A stretch of DNA of 64,000 bases from Paenibacillus brevis (GCF_018919145.1 NZ_JAHLQJ010000002.1:62001-126000); one strand, 5' to 3'; shown: positions 27,965-37,313, numbered from the stretch's first letter. The notes: a model not told the origin generated them from the letters alone. Made by a program: numbers and translations.

Positions 27965-28015
27965 GGCAAGATGTTGTGTTACATGCAATTAATGACTAAA
28001 CATGGGGTGAGAAGA

Positions 28016-29158
28016 ATGAGCAAGCAGGTTTTTGTACTGGCGCCAGATTCCTTTAAAGAGAGCATGACAGCAAAAGAAGTATGCAATGCCATGGAAAAGG
28101 GGCTTCGCAAAGTGTTCCCGGAAGCAGAATATGTTCATGTTCCGATGGCGGACGGGGGGGAAGGCACCGTTCAATCCCTGGTGGATGCTTCAGGCGGGGA
28201 AATGTTTGAAAAGGTAGTTACGGGCCCGCTTGGCCAGCCTGTTACTGCGAAATTCGGCATCATGGGCGATGGCGTAACCGGAGCGATCGAGATGGCCTCG
28301 GCCAGCGGCATACATCATGTTACGCCGGAGACGAAGAACCCGTTGATTACGTCTACCTACGGGACGGGAGAATTGATTCGGGAATGTCTGGATCGCGGTA
28401 TCAAGAGAATTATAATTGGTATCGGCGGCAGCGCAACCAATGACGGCGGGACCGGGATGGCAGCAGCCTTGGGCGCTAAATTCATAGACGAAGCGGGGCA
28501 AGAGCTCCCGCGTGGCGGCGGCAGCCTGGATAAGCTGTCCCGGATCGACGTATCGGCATTGGATCTGCGCCTTGGAGAATTGGAAATGATCGTCGCCTGC
28601 GATGTCACTAATCCGTTGTGCGGCGAGCATGGGGCTTCCCGTGTATTCGGGCCCCAGAAGGGGGCCACCCCGCAAATGGTAGAGCAGCTTGATAGCAATC
28701 TGGCTCATTATGCGGAAGTCGTGAAGCAGCAGCTTGGCAAAGATGTGCGTGATGTACCCGGAGCAGGCGCGGCCGGCGGCTTGGGGGCGGGGCTTCTGAT
28801 CTTCACTCAGGCGAAGCTGCAGAAAGGAATCGAGATCGTCATCGAATACACGGAATTGAAGCGGCAAGTCGACCGTGCCGATTATGTGTTCACCGGCGAA
28901 GGAGGGATCGATTTTCAGACCAAATTCGGCAAGACGCCTTATGGCGTGGCGCGCACGGCGAAGGAAGCGGGGAAGAAGGTCATTGCGGTAGCCGGATACA
29001 TCGGCGAAGGCATCGATACGCTGTATGACATCGGTATTGACGCCGTATTCGGTATCGTCCCGGGTGCGCAGGAGTTGAAGAAAGTGCTGGAGGAAGGGCC
29101 TCAGAACTTAGAGCGGACCTGTGAGAATATTGCAAGAGTACTGAAGTTCAACCGATAG
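28016..29158 (+). CDS. Glycerate 2-kinase (GlxK/GarK family)
   Basis: 380 residues from ATG 28016 with GGGGTGAG upstream; the longer frame from 27971 adds a non-family leader. Family motifs: APDSFKESMTA, MADGGEGTVQSL, IGIGGSATNDGGTGMAAALG and VFTGEGGIDFQTKFGKTPYGVA. Phosphorylates D-glycerate to 2-phosphoglycerate for entry into glycolysis. It is 51 bp after the permease gene and ends at a terminator. Confidence 0.95.
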   Translation: MSKQVFVLAPDSFKESMTAKEVCNAMEKGLRKVFPEAEYVHVPMADGGEGTVQSLVDASGGEMFEKVVTGPLGQPVTAKFGIMGDGVTGAIEMASASGIHHVTPETKNPLITSTYGTGELIRECLDRGIKRIIIGIGGSATNDGGTGMAAALGAKFIDEAGQELPRGGGSLDKLSRIDVSALDLRLGELEMIVACDVTNPLCGEHGASRVFGPQKGATPQMVEQLDSNLAHYAEVVKQQLGKDVRDVPGAGAAGGLGAGLLIFTQAKLQKGIEIVIEYTELKRQVDRADYVFTGEGGIDFQTKFGKTPYGVARTAKEAGKKVIAVAGYIGEGIDTLYDIGIDAVFGIVPGAQELKKVLEEGPQNLERTCENIARVLKFNR

Positions 29159-29170
29159 ATGAATATGAGA

Positions 29171-29204
29171 AAGGCCCTGAAGACATTATTCTTCGGGGCC
29201 TTTT
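29171..29204 (+). terminator. Terminator after glycerate kinase
   Basis: AAGGCCCTGAAGA pairs with TCTTCGGGGCCTT around CATTAT, then TTTT. Confidence 0.9.
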
Positions 29205-29216
29205 GCTGATCGGATT

Positions 29217-30245
29217 TCATTTGTACAGAGATAGCAGCGCATGCGTCAGCTCGAACAGTTGAAGCAGGTCCCTCGGATCTTTGCCGGTAAGCGTCTGGAT
29301 TCGCTTGAGCCTGTACTGAAGCGTGTTTCGATGGATATTGAGCTCAGTAGCCGTCAGAGAAATGCTGCAATTGTTATGAATGAAGCTTCGGAGCGTCTCC
29401 AGCAAATCGTGCGTGTCCTCGAGCTTGGCAACGGCATTGGCCTGGCCAGTGGGATTCATGCGGCTTAACCGGATCAGAAAGGTCACATCCACGTATCTGA
29501 TCATTTGCACCGGAGGCTTCAGAGCCATTAAGATGCCGAGTGCCTGTCTGGCTTGGAGGTAGCTGTCCGCAACATTGCTCTCCAGCTTGCCGATCCCGAT
29601 CAGCACGCCCGGTTGCTGCTTGATGATTTGATGGACCAGGTTATCAAGGTCCTCCGGCTTTTGAATCAACAGCAGGAAGTCCTCTTCCTTCATTGGGAAG
29701 CTGGAGTAGGGCAGCAGCAGCTTCGACAGGTTCTCATCCCATGTTAGATGCTTGAGATAGAGCACGACTGTTTTAAGATTCAGGTCGATGCTGTAGGCAA
29801 AGGCTTCTTTTTTGAATTTTTGGGTATAAGCCCCTTGATGGCTTAGGAGCAGTTCGAGGAATGCCATCTTGCGGTTGGCTGCGTTAGCCAGGCTTTCCAG
29901 AGCTGCTTTTTGCTCGATCAGCAGGGCTACGGTAGTTCTCACTATATTGCAGAAGGGACGCACTTCATCGGGATAACCGGTAATTCCGATTACGCCGACC
30001 CGCTCGTTGTTGATGACGATAGGCTCATTGGTCCCCTTTTTTTCGTAGCGGGCATCCGCCCACACCTCTACCATCTTTCCGGTAGCCAGAGCCTTTACGG
30101 CACCTGGGTGGACCGTTCCGATCCGCTCCTTTTTGCCGCTGCCTACGATGACTCCCTTATCATTCATGATATTGATGTTGTAAGGAATGTCTTCCATCAT
30201 TTTATCTACGATCTCTTGGGCTTGCTGGTTGGTTAGTCGGAACAA
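29217..30245 (-). CDS. cdaR: CdaR-family sugar-diacid/glycerate regulator
   Basis: 342 residues, TTG start at 30245 with AAGGAGAG 7 bases upstream. N-terminal sugar-diacid recognition domain (QQAQEIVDKMMEDIPYNINI, GVIVGSGKKERIGTVHPGA), a middle GGDEF-like region and a C-terminal PucR-type helix-turn-helix (LTATELNIHRNTLQYRLKRI). CdaR activates glycerate, glucarate and galactarate genes in E. coli. Convergent with the permease-kinase operon it probably controls. Its start overlaps the end of the upstream AraC gene by 13 bp, so the two are translationally coupled. Confidence 0.9.
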   Translation of the reverse strand: MFRLTNQQAQEIVDKMMEDIPYNINIMNDKGVIVGSGKKERIGTVHPGAVKALATGKMVEVWADARYEKKGTNEPIVINNERVGVIGITGYPDEVRPFCNIVRTTVALLIEQKAALESLANAANRKMAFLELLLSHQGAYTQKFKKEAFAYSIDLNLKTVVLYLKHLTWDENLSKLLLPYSSFPMKEEDFLLLIQKPEDLDNLVHQIIKQQPGVLIGIGKLESNVADSYLQARQALGILMALKPPVQMIRYVDVTFLIRLSRMNPTGQANAVAKLEDTHDLLETLRSFIHNNCSISLTATELNIHRNTLQYRLKRIQTLTGKDPRDLLQLFELTHALLSLYK

Positions 30246-31096
30246 CCCGGGTCTCTCCTTTCGGAAACGAGTGCACTTTTTTCTCGGAACAAGGTCGGAG
30301 CCTGGCCAATGATCTTTTTGAACATTTTTGAGAAGAGGAACGGGTCGGTGTAGCCCACAGAGCGGGAGACGTCGCTAACAGAGAGCTCCGGGTTCTGAAG
30401 CAGCTCGGCAGCCCGGTTCATGCGGTACTCGAGGAGATAGGCTTGCAGAGACACGCCGATCCGCTCCTTGAACAACCCGGACAAATAGGTACGATCCAGG
30501 CCGACAAACCGGGCAATCTCAAGAACGGATATTTTTTGGCTGTAGCTGCTCTCTATGAATTCAATGGATTTGCGAATGTACCCTTCGCGGGACGCAGAGG
30601 ACTTTCGCTCATCCCGGGTTTCAGGCGAGAAGCGGATCAGGTCGGACAGAACACGATAGAGGACGCTTTGGCTATGCACATCGCTGCCGCGGGTCTCGTA
30701 AGTTGCTTCCAATTCTTCGTAAAAATCTCCCAGATAACTTCCCGCAGGCGCTTCGAATATAGGCCGCTCCGCATCAATTTGGGCACGCTCCAGCAGGGAA
30801 CGGGCATTTACCCCGCTGAAGCCGATCCAGGAGTAGAGCCATGGCTCGGTGTCGTGGGCGCTGTAGTGGACAAGCGTCTCCGGCATGATCACGAAGCCTT
30901 GGCCTGCCTCAAGCTCGAAGGCTAAATCTTTGGTTCGAAATATGCCGCGTCCGGCATGGATGTAGTGAAGAATATACGCATCCCGAAGCCCTGGCCCCCA
31001 AGTATGCCTTGGCTCGCATTTTTCCAGGCCGAAGAAGAGTAAATTCAAATCGATCTTTCTCTGCAAAGAAGAGACAGTATAATTAAAAAACTCCAT
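30233..31096 (-). CDS. AraC-family regulator, probable melA activator
   Basis: 287 residues from ATG 31096, about 10 bases after AAGGAGAT; the longer frame to 31330 adds 78 residues that are not family-like and run through a repeat array. N-terminal cupin-like sensor (HYIHAGRGIF, QGFVIMPETLVHYSAHD) and C-terminal pair of helix-turn-helix units (ISVLEIARFVGLDRTYLSGL; LSVSDVSRSVGYTDPFLFSK). Divergent from the GH4 alpha-galactosidase, so it probably activates it in response to a galactoside. It also leads the cdaR gene in the same transcript. Confidence 0.9.
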   Translation of the reverse strand: MEFFNYTVSSLQRKIDLNLLFFGLEKCEPRHTWGPGLRDAYILHYIHAGRGIFRTKDLAFELEAGQGFVIMPETLVHYSAHDTEPWLYSWIGFSGVNARSLLERAQIDAERPIFEAPAGSYLGDFYEELEATYETRGSDVHSQSVLYRVLSDLIRFSPETRDERKSSASREGYIRKSIEFIESSYSQKISVLEIARFVGLDRTYLSGLFKERIGVSLQAYLLEYRMNRAAELLQNPELSVSDVSRSVGYTDPFLFSKMFKKIIGQAPTLFREKSALVSERRDPGCSD

Positions 31097-31522
31097 GAGA
31101 TGGATGATCTCCTTTATATAATTAACTTTTTCAGTTTGCGATAGAGATATGTACGATTCTTCGTACAAATGGCGCCAAAAACTAACAGAATCAGCTGACT
31201 TGCACGAAAAAACATACAAATTCTCCATATCCATCAGTATTATACGAAAAAACATACAATTGCTCCCAGTATTTCGCCGGATGCCTGATGCTTGTACGAA
31301 ATTCCGTATAAAGTTCTCGCTCTGGCTCACCCATGGAAAGATCTTGGTCGAATCAACTTTATAGTATCCATCTTATCATAGCCATGATTTATAGCCATGA
31401 CGAAAAAATGGGATTATGACATGCGAAACATGCTTTTCTCCATGTCCGGGCAAGGAAAGGAAAGGTATAGTTAGGGTGAAGCTCAAGCCATTCCATCACT
31501 AGGAAAAGAGAGGGTATTAATC
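31097..31522. promoter_or_regulatory. Divergent intergenic region between araC-type gene and melA
   Basis: 426 bp without a gene. It holds the 18-bp palindrome array at 31150-31310 (a further degenerate unit at 31345-31362). Past that, ACATGCGAAACATGC at about 31420-31434 is an imperfect repeat that could be an AraC site. AGAGAGGG precedes the melA start. Confidence 0.6.
31150..31310. repeat. Array of four 18-bp palindromes
   Basis: Units: TGTACGATTCTTCGTACA (31150-31167, perfect 7-bp arms), TGCACGAAAAAACATACA (31201-31218), TATACGAAAAAACATACA (31241-31258), TGTACGAAATTCCGTATA (31293-31310). Start-to-start distances 51, 40 and 52 bp; spacers differ in sequence. A weak fifth unit sits 52 bp on at 31345-31362. 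Consensus TRTACGA-N4-YCRTAYA, the same as the array at 43162-43335. Confidence 0.75.
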
Positions 31523-32821
31523 ATGCCGAAAGTGACGTTTATTGGTGCGGGAAGTACGGTTTTTGTAAAGAATGTGCTCGGCGATGTGATGACGACACCG
31601 GCCTTGCAGGGATTCGAGCTGGCTTTGTTCGACATTGATCAGGAGCGGCTCCGTGATTCCGAACGCCTCTTGAACAGTATAAAAGCCACGCTGGGCAGCA
31701 CCTGCGCAGTGAAAGCCTATACCGATCGCAAGGAAGCGCTGAGAGGGGCTAAGTACGTCATCAACGCCATCCAGGTAGGAGGCTACGATCCTTGTACGAT
31801 TACGGACTTCGAGGTTCCGAAAAAGTACGGACTGCGGCAGACCATTGCCGATACGCTGGGGATCGGCGGTATTTTCCGCAACCTGCGCACAATACCTGTC
31901 ATGCTGGATTTCGCCAAGGATATGCAGGAGGTGTGCCCGGATGCCCTGTTCCTTAACTATACGAACCCGATGGCCGTACTGACGAACGTCATGAATACGG
32001 TGGGAGGCATTAAGACGGTAGGACTGTGCCATAGCGTGCAGGTCTGCGTGGCCGACCTGTTCAAGTCATTGGATATGGATGCTGCCGGCGTCGAATCGAA
32101 AATTGCGGGCATAAACCATATGGCTTGGCTGCTTGAGGTGAAGAAGGACGGGGTTGATCTGTATCCGGAGATCAAGCGCCGCGCCGTCGAGAAGCAGAAG
32201 GAGAAGCATCATGACATGGTACGTTTTGAACTGATGCTGCGGTTTGGTTATTACGTAACGGAATCGTCCGAGCATAATGCGGAATACCACCCTTATTTCA
32301 TCAAGAAGAACTATCCGGAACTGATCGAGAAATATAACATCCCGCTGGATGAATATCCGCGCCGCTGTATTAACCAGATTAACGGATGGAAGGAAATGCG
32401 CGAAAAGATTTTTGCAAGCGAGAGCATCGAGCATCAACGTTCAAAGGAGTATGCCTCATATATTATGGAAGCGATCGAGACGAACATTCCTTACAAAATC
32501 GGCGGCAATGTCATGAATACCGGCCTTATCACCAACCTGCCGAGGGAAGCCTGCGTCGAGGTTCCTTGCCTCGTCGATCGTTCCGGGATTACGCCGACCT
32601 ATGTCGGGGACCTGCCGCCACAGCTGGCTGCCCTGAACCGGACCAACATCAATACCCAACTGCTCACGATCGAAGCGGCGGTAACAGGTAAGAAGGAGCA
32701 TATCTATCATGCTGCCATGCTTGATCCGCATACTTCGGCTGAGCTGTCGCTGGACGATATCACGGCGCTCTGCGACGATCTGATTGAAGCGCACGGCAAC
32801 TGGCTTCCCAAGTTTATATAA
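31523..32821 (+). CDS. melA: GH4 alpha-galactosidase (melibiase)
   Basis: 432 residues. NAD-binding GAGSTVFVKNVLGDV at the N-terminus; QTIADTLGIGGIFRNLRTIP; LNYTNPM; the metal-binding CHSVQ; INHMAW; ESSEHNAEYHPYFIKK; and AAMLDPHTSAELSLDDI near the end follow E. coli MelA closely along the whole length. GH4 enzymes cleave by an NAD- and Mn-dependent redox mechanism in the cytosol. A divergent AraC regulator lies upstream and a terminator downstream; no dedicated transporter is adjacent, so uptake must be encoded elsewhere. Confidence 0.93.
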   Translation: MPKVTFIGAGSTVFVKNVLGDVMTTPALQGFELALFDIDQERLRDSERLLNSIKATLGSTCAVKAYTDRKEALRGAKYVINAIQVGGYDPCTITDFEVPKKYGLRQTIADTLGIGGIFRNLRTIPVMLDFAKDMQEVCPDALFLNYTNPMAVLTNVMNTVGGIKTVGLCHSVQVCVADLFKSLDMDAAGVESKIAGINHMAWLLEVKKDGVDLYPEIKRRAVEKQKEKHHDMVRFELMLRFGYYVTESSEHNAEYHPYFIKKNYPELIEKYNIPLDEYPRRCINQINGWKEMREKIFASESIEHQRSKEYASYIMEAIETNIPYKIGGNVMNTGLITNLPREACVEVPCLVDRSGITPTYVGDLPPQLAALNRTNINTQLLTIEAAVTGKKEHIYHAAMLDPHTSAELSLDDITALCDDLIEAHGNWLPKFI

Positions 32822-32834
32822 AGGAAAAATGCTT

Positions 32835-32874
32835 AAACAAGCCTCCCTCCGGTTTACCGGAAGGAGGCTTGTTT
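32835..32874 (+). terminator. Terminator after melA
   Basis: AAACAAGCCTCCCTCCGG pairs with CCGGAAGGAGGCTTGTTT around TTTA. Confidence 0.9.
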
Positions 32875-33024
32875 GGCTTCGGCTATCGGGATGAATAGGA
32901 AGCAGGAATATGGAAAAGTATGCTAGAATTAATAGATATCTCAATCTTACTTAACTTGAATCATGCTGCTTCTCAGCCGGAAAGTTATCCTTACCAAACC
33001 AACCAATGACCAGGAGGAATTTCA

Positions 33025-33531
33025 ATGAGCAGCAAGCCAATTGTCAATGTAGAGGGCCGGGAATTTGTGATGGAGCAAATCTTTGATGCACCGAAGGAGT
33101 TGGTTTTTCAGGCGTTTACGGAGGCGGAGCGGCTGAAGCACTGGTGGGGCCCTCGAGGGTGGAATCTGAGCACATGTAAAGTCGATCTGCGTGAAGGCGG
33201 GATCTGGCATTACTGTATGACGTGTGAGGATCAGGCGCAGGGTGAATTTTATGGCATGGAATCCTGGGGAAAGGGAGTTTACCGGGAAATCACTCCGGGT
33301 GAACGCCTGGTATACACCGACTATTTCTCCGATGCTGAAGGGAATGAGACGGAAGGGATGCCGGCTACCGAAATTATTCTGGAGTTTTCAGAGCAAGATG
33401 GAAAGACTAAAGTGACCAGCCGCTCCATCTTTGAATCCGAGGAGGATCTGAATTCTACGCTGCAGATGGGCATGGAGCAGGGTATCGTTGAAACCTGGGA
33501 ACGTCTCGGAGAATATGTGGAGCAGCAATAA
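33025..33531 (+). CDS. SRPBCC / AHSA1-domain protein
   Basis: 168 residues after AGGAGGAATTTCA. START-like AHSA1 fold: FDAPKELVFQAFTEAERLKHW WGPRGW region, EGGIWHYCM, GVYREITPGERLVYTDYF and a C-terminal helix MGMEQGIVETWERLGEYV. Members bind hydrophobic ligands or act as Hsp90-activator-like proteins; no specific role is known here. Single gene. Confidence 0.92.
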   Translation: MSSKPIVNVEGREFVMEQIFDAPKELVFQAFTEAERLKHWWGPRGWNLSTCKVDLREGGIWHYCMTCEDQAQGEFYGMESWGKGVYREITPGERLVYTDYFSDAEGNETEGMPATEIILEFSEQDGKTKVTSRSIFESEEDLNSTLQMGMEQGIVETWERLGEYVEQQ

Positions 33532-33544
33532 TAGAATCGCATCA

Positions 33545-33582
33545 GAGCCTGGTTCCGAGCCGTTGGGACGGGCTCTTTTTCA
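33545..33582 (+). terminator. Probable terminator after SRPBCC gene
   Basis: AGAGCC...GAGCC-GTTGGGAC-GGGCTC with CTTTTTC after it. Short stem with alternative pairings. Confidence 0.5.
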
Positions 33583-33681
33583 TTCCCTTGCGGGAGCTTG
33601 TAAATCTCGAAGAAAAACTTCAAAATAAAGATATAATGTCGTATTGCATGTATTGAACATAGATCCCGGGAGGAATACGTT

Positions 33682-34743
33682 ATGGAAATCGGACTCAGTA
33701 CCTTTGTTGAAACTACGCCGGATGTCGCTACTGGTGAGACCATCAGTCATGCGGAGCGTCTGCGTGAGATCGTGGAGGAGATTGTTCTCGCCGATAAGGT
33801 GGGACTGGATGTCTTCGGCGTCGGGGAGCATCACCGCAAGGACTACGCGGCCTCCAATCCGGCTGTCGTATTGGCTGCAGCGGCCACCCAGACGCGCTGG
33901 ATTCGCTTAACCAGTGCAGTAACGGTGCTATCCTCGGCGGATCCGGTACGGGTATTTCAGGACTTTGCAACCTTGGACGGACTCTCGAATGGACGGGCGG
34001 AAATTATGGCTGGACGCGGCTCGTTCATTGAGTCTTTTCCTTTGTTCGGATATGCGCTGGATGACTATGACGAGCTGTTTGAAGAGAAGCTGGATCTGCT
34101 GCTGAAGCTTTGTGAATCCGAGAAAGTTACCTGGAGCGGTAAGCACCGTGCCCCGATTAACAATTTGGGCGTGTACCCGCGGCCCGTACAAAATCCGCTG
34201 CCAGTTTGGATTGGCAGTGGCGGCAACACCGAATCGGTCATTCGCGCGGGCTTGCTCGGCTTGCCGCTTGTGCTGGCTATTATCGGCGGAAGACCTGTAC
34301 AGTTTGCCCCATTGGTTCAACTATACAAGAAGGCAGCCAAGCAGGCCGGTCATGATGTATCCAAGCTGACAGTGGCTTCCCACTCGCATGGCTTCGTTGG
34401 AGAGCAGCAAGAGGAGGCCGTCGAGCGCTTCTTCCCTTCCACCCAAGCGAGCATGAACATCATCGGACGGGAGCGGGGATGGGGCCATTACGGCCGTGCT
34501 TCTTATGATGCCGCGCGCAGTCTGGAAGGTGCGCTTTATGTGGGCGATGTGGAGACCGTCGCGAATAAAATAATTTATCTGCGGAAAAAGGTTGGCATAA
34601 CGCGCTTTATGCTGCACTGTCCGTTAGGAACGATGCCGCATGCGGACGTGATGCGTTCCATCGAGCTGCTGGGTACGGAGGTAGCGCCGCGGGTGCGTGA
34701 GGAGGTAGCTCGTTGGGAAGCAGCGGGGGAACCGGAGGAATAA
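33682..34743 (+). CDS. LLM-class flavin-dependent oxidoreductase
   Basis: 353 residues after GGGAGGAATACGTT. Luciferase-like monooxygenase TIM barrel: EIGLSTFVETTPD at the start, GVGEHHRKDYAASNP, GRAEIMAGRGSF and PVWIGSGGNTESVIRAG. Uses FMNH2 or F420-like flavin to oxidise an unknown substrate. Monocistronic; ends at a terminator shared with the convergent serS. Confidence 0.92.
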   Translation: MEIGLSTFVETTPDVATGETISHAERLREIVEEIVLADKVGLDVFGVGEHHRKDYAASNPAVVLAAAATQTRWIRLTSAVTVLSSADPVRVFQDFATLDGLSNGRAEIMAGRGSFIESFPLFGYALDDYDELFEEKLDLLLKLCESEKVTWSGKHRAPINNLGVYPRPVQNPLPVWIGSGGNTESVIRAGLLGLPLVLAIIGGRPVQFAPLVQLYKKAAKQAGHDVSKLTVASHSHGFVGEQQEEAVERFFPSTQASMNIIGRERGWGHYGRASYDAARSLEGALYVGDVETVANKIIYLRKKVGITRFMLHCPLGTMPHADVMRSIELLGTEVAPRVREEVARWEAAGEPEE

Positions 34744-34764
34744 GAAAGTTCCGATAGCAGATAG

Positions 34765-34812
34765 CAAAACACCGAAGTGCCTGTTGGCGGGCTGCTCCGG
34801 TGTTTTGTTTTG
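34765..34812. terminator. Bidirectional terminator between LLM gene and serS
   Basis: CAAAACACCG (34765-34774) pairs with CGGTGTTTTG (34798-34807); T-runs occur on both sides, serving both convergent genes. Confidence 0.8.
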
Positions 34813-34814
34813 GC

Positions 34815-36140
34815 TCAAGGCTCAACTAATAAGTTTTGCCAAGCACCATTGTTAGTCTGAATAGGCGGAGTCAGCCGCTCCATTCCGTTCATATATTTGC
34901 GCAGTGCAGCCGGGATGCGGATGCTGCCGTCCGCTTCCTGATGATTCTCCAGCAGCGGAATCAGAATCCGCGGCGAGGCGACAGCAGTGTTGTTCATCGT
35001 GTAGCAATAGTGCAGCTTGCCATCCCGGTCCCTGAACCGGATATTGGACCGACGGGCCTGGAAATCAAGCAATTGGGACGACGAATGCGTCTCCCCGTAG
35101 GCTTGCCTGCCGGGCATCCAGGTTTCAATATCAACCTGCTTGTAGGTCTTCTGCGACATGTCGCCGGTACAGACCGCCATGACCCGGTAAGGGAGCTCCA
35201 GCAGTTGAAGGATACGCTCGGTGTTTGTGGTAATTTCCTGAAAGAGCCGCTCCGACTCCTCCAGATCATTTCGGCAGAGAACAACCTGCTCTACCTTGGC
35301 GAATTGGTGTACCCGGTACAAGCCGTGCACATCCCGGCCAGCCGAGCCGACCTCGCTCCGGAAGCAAAGCGAAGCAGCGGCCAGCTTGATCGGGGAAGAA
35401 ACGTCAATGACCTCCTGATCATAGTAGGAGACAAGCGGAACTTCCGAGGTTCCTGCGAGCCAGCGGTCTCGTTCGGTCATTTGGAAGGACTGATCTTGAC
35501 CAAGCGGAAAAAAGCCGGTATTCATCATAGCCTCCGTACGTACCATCAAAGGAACATCCATCAGGGTAAAGCCATCCTCTAGCAATACATCAACAGCCAA
35601 TTGCTGAACGGCGCGATGCAGCAGTGCTCCCGTCCCGGTCAAATAGTAATTGCGGCTTCCCGCTGTCTTCACCCCTCGAGGGATGTCGATCAGTTGGTGG
35701 AGTTCTCCCAGAGCCACATGATCCTTAGGCTTGAAGTCGAACTCAGGCCGCTCTCCGATCCGTTTCAGTTCAAGATTGCCACGATCCGACCGGCCTTTAG
35801 GAGTGTCTGGCGAGACGATATTCGGGACGCAGGCCATCTGCCGCCGATACTCTCCTTCAGCCTCTTGAAGCAGTCCTTCCGCTCCGGCCAGCTTTTCGTT
35901 CAGTTCCTTAACGTCCTGTCTAAGCGCCTCGGCCGAGGCGTCCTCCCCCTGCTGCAGCAGTCTATGGATACGCGGGGTCAACTGGTTGCGTTCTTGCCGG
36001 AGCTGCTCTGTTTCCTGAAGCAATGCGAGACGCTTATCATCCCAGTTCAGCAGCTTGGCAATGGATACCTCGATTCCTTTCGCTTCAGCAATTTCCTGTA
36101 CTTGCTCCGGGTGTTGCCGAATCCACCGGATGTCTAACAT
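34815..36140 (-). CDS. serS: Seryl-tRNA synthetase (T-box controlled)
   Basis: 441 residues from ATG 36140 with AAAGGAGCGG upstream. N-terminal coiled-coil tRNA arm (about 30-105), then class II core: motif 2 LCFRSEVGSAGRDVHGLYRVHQF and motif 3 with ASPRILIPLLENHQ and IPAALRKYM. The T-box leader directly upstream supports seryl charging. It is slightly longer than the usual 425 residues and somewhat divergent, so it may be a second, stress-induced SerRS rather than the housekeeping copy. Confidence 0.93.
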   Translation of the reverse strand: MLDIRWIRQHPEQVQEIAEAKGIEVSIAKLLNWDDKRLALLQETEQLRQERNQLTPRIHRLLQQGEDASAEALRQDVKELNEKLAGAEGLLQEAEGEYRRQMACVPNIVSPDTPKGRSDRGNLELKRIGERPEFDFKPKDHVALGELHQLIDIPRGVKTAGSRNYYLTGTGALLHRAVQQLAVDVLLEDGFTLMDVPLMVRTEAMMNTGFFPLGQDQSFQMTERDRWLAGTSEVPLVSYYDQEVIDVSSPIKLAAASLCFRSEVGSAGRDVHGLYRVHQFAKVEQVVLCRNDLEESERLFQEITTNTERILQLLELPYRVMAVCTGDMSQKTYKQVDIETWMPGRQAYGETHSSSQLLDFQARRSNIRFRDRDGKLHYCYTMNNTAVASPRILIPLLENHQEADGSIRIPAALRKYMNGMERLTPPIQTNNGAWQNLLVEP

Positions 36141-36167
36141 GGCAATCCGCTCCTTTTCGTGAAAATA

Positions 36168-36206
36168 CAAAAAGCGCCCTCAGTCCGTTGGGACGAGGAG
36201 CGCTTG
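36168..36206 (-). terminator. T-box leader terminator
   Basis: On the minus strand AAGCGCTCCTC pairs with GAGGGCGCTT followed by a T-run, directly after the T-box motif and before the serS start. Confidence 0.85.
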
Positions 36207-36385
36207 TATTCTCGCGGTGCCACCCAAATTGATTGAACGGGATATTCGTTCAATCCGCTTTGACTCCGCGATAACGGGCGGAAGACCGGTAAGCTTAGGA
36301 GGAGACTCGCCAGATTTCCCGCGAACCCTCTTGACGAAAACGCCTCCGAGTTGGATGCTCTTCATAGGCATGATTTCAATATTTT
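36171..36385 (-). ncRNA. T-box leader of serS
   Basis: The T-box core TGGGTGGCACCGCG is at 36213-36226 on the minus strand, followed by the terminator. The upstream part contains the stem I region (about 36290-36360), with candidate serine specifier codons TCT/TCC in GAGTCTCC; the exact codon was not resolved. Uncharged tRNA-Ser should stabilise the antiterminator and let serS be read. Confidence 0.92.
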
Positions 36386-36434
36386 TAATAGTATAGCTTG
36401 AGCAACCTAATTTATTCAAGGGGGAATTTGCGGA

Positions 36435-37313
36435 ATGGATAGATTAATAAGCAACGAGACCGAGAAGGCTCATCAAACGACGAGCGTATTGGAGACGATA
36501 GATGTCTTAACGGGCGAGCGCAGGGTATTGGCGGAGTTCGATCATCTGATTGAGGCGCCGAACTGGACCAGCGACGGCGAGCGCCTGATTTATAATAGCG
36601 GGGGAGACATCTATGCCTTTGATATCGACGCCCGTACAAGCACCCGGATCGACTCCGGGTTTGTGCGAAGCTGCAACAACGATCATGTGCTGTCTCCGGA
36701 CGATACGCAGCTGGCGGTAAGCCATCATACCAGGGAGGATGGACAGTCGCGCATTTATACTTTTCCCTTGGAGGGCGGACAACCCGCATTAATTACACCG
36801 ATGGGGCCGAGCTATCTGCATGGCTGGTCGCCGGACGGCACGACGCTTGCCTATTGTGCTGAACGGAACGGGCAATATGATATTTACACGATTCCCGCGG
36901 CAGGAGGAGTGGAGACGCAGCTGACAAATACGCCTGGGCTGGATGACGGACCGGAATATTCGCCGGATGGGCAGTATATCTGGTTCAATTCAGTACGTAC
37001 AGGTCTGATGCAGGTCTGGCGCATGAACGCTGATGGCAGCGAACCCGTACAAATGACGTTTGACGAGAGCAATAACTGGTTTCCGCATGTATCGCCAGAC
37101 GGACAGACAGTGTCATATATAACCTATCGCAAAGGTGATGTCGCTCCAGGAGACCATCCGGCGAACAAGCATGTGGAGATCCGTCTCATGCCGAGTGAAG
37201 GCGGCGAATACCGTACTCTTGTGAAGCTGTTTGGCGGGCAGGGGACGCTCAACGTCAACTCCTGGTCGCCGGACAGTACCCGGCTGGCATTTGTAAGCTA
37301 CCGTCTGGCATAG
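36435..37313 (+). CDS. TolB-like WD40/PD40 beta-propeller protein
   Basis: 292 residues after GGGGGAATTTGCGG. Six PD40 blades with the recurrent pattern WSPDGT / [12 protein letters not shown] / [13 protein letters not shown] / [13 protein letters not shown]. No signal peptide or membrane anchor, so it is cytosolic unlike Gram-negative TolB. Function unknown; such proteins are common in Paenibacillus and may bind carbohydrate or protein ligands. Divergent from the T-box-serS unit. Confidence 0.88.
   Translation: MDRLISNETEKAHQTTSVLETIDVLTGERRVLAEFDHLIEAPNWTSDGERLIYNSGGDIYAFDIDARTSTRIDSGFVRSCNNDHVLSPDDTQLAVSHHTREDGQSRIYTFPLEGGQPALITPMGPSYLHGWSPDGTTLAYCAERNGQYDIYTIPAAGGVETQLTNTPGLDDGPEYSPDGQYIWFNSVRTGLMQVWRMNADGSEPVQMTFDESNNWFPHVSPDGQTVSYITYRKGDVAPGDHPANKHVEIRLMPSEGGEYRTLVKLFGGQGTLNVNSWSPDSTRLAFVSYRLA

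Noticed and set aside
31097..31330. 78-residue N-terminal extension of the AraC regulator
   Set aside because: Not similar to the family, runs through the repeat array, and a good ribosome site precedes ATG 31096.
36180..36419. Small minus-strand ORF before serS
   Set aside because: Lies wholly within the T-box leader RNA.
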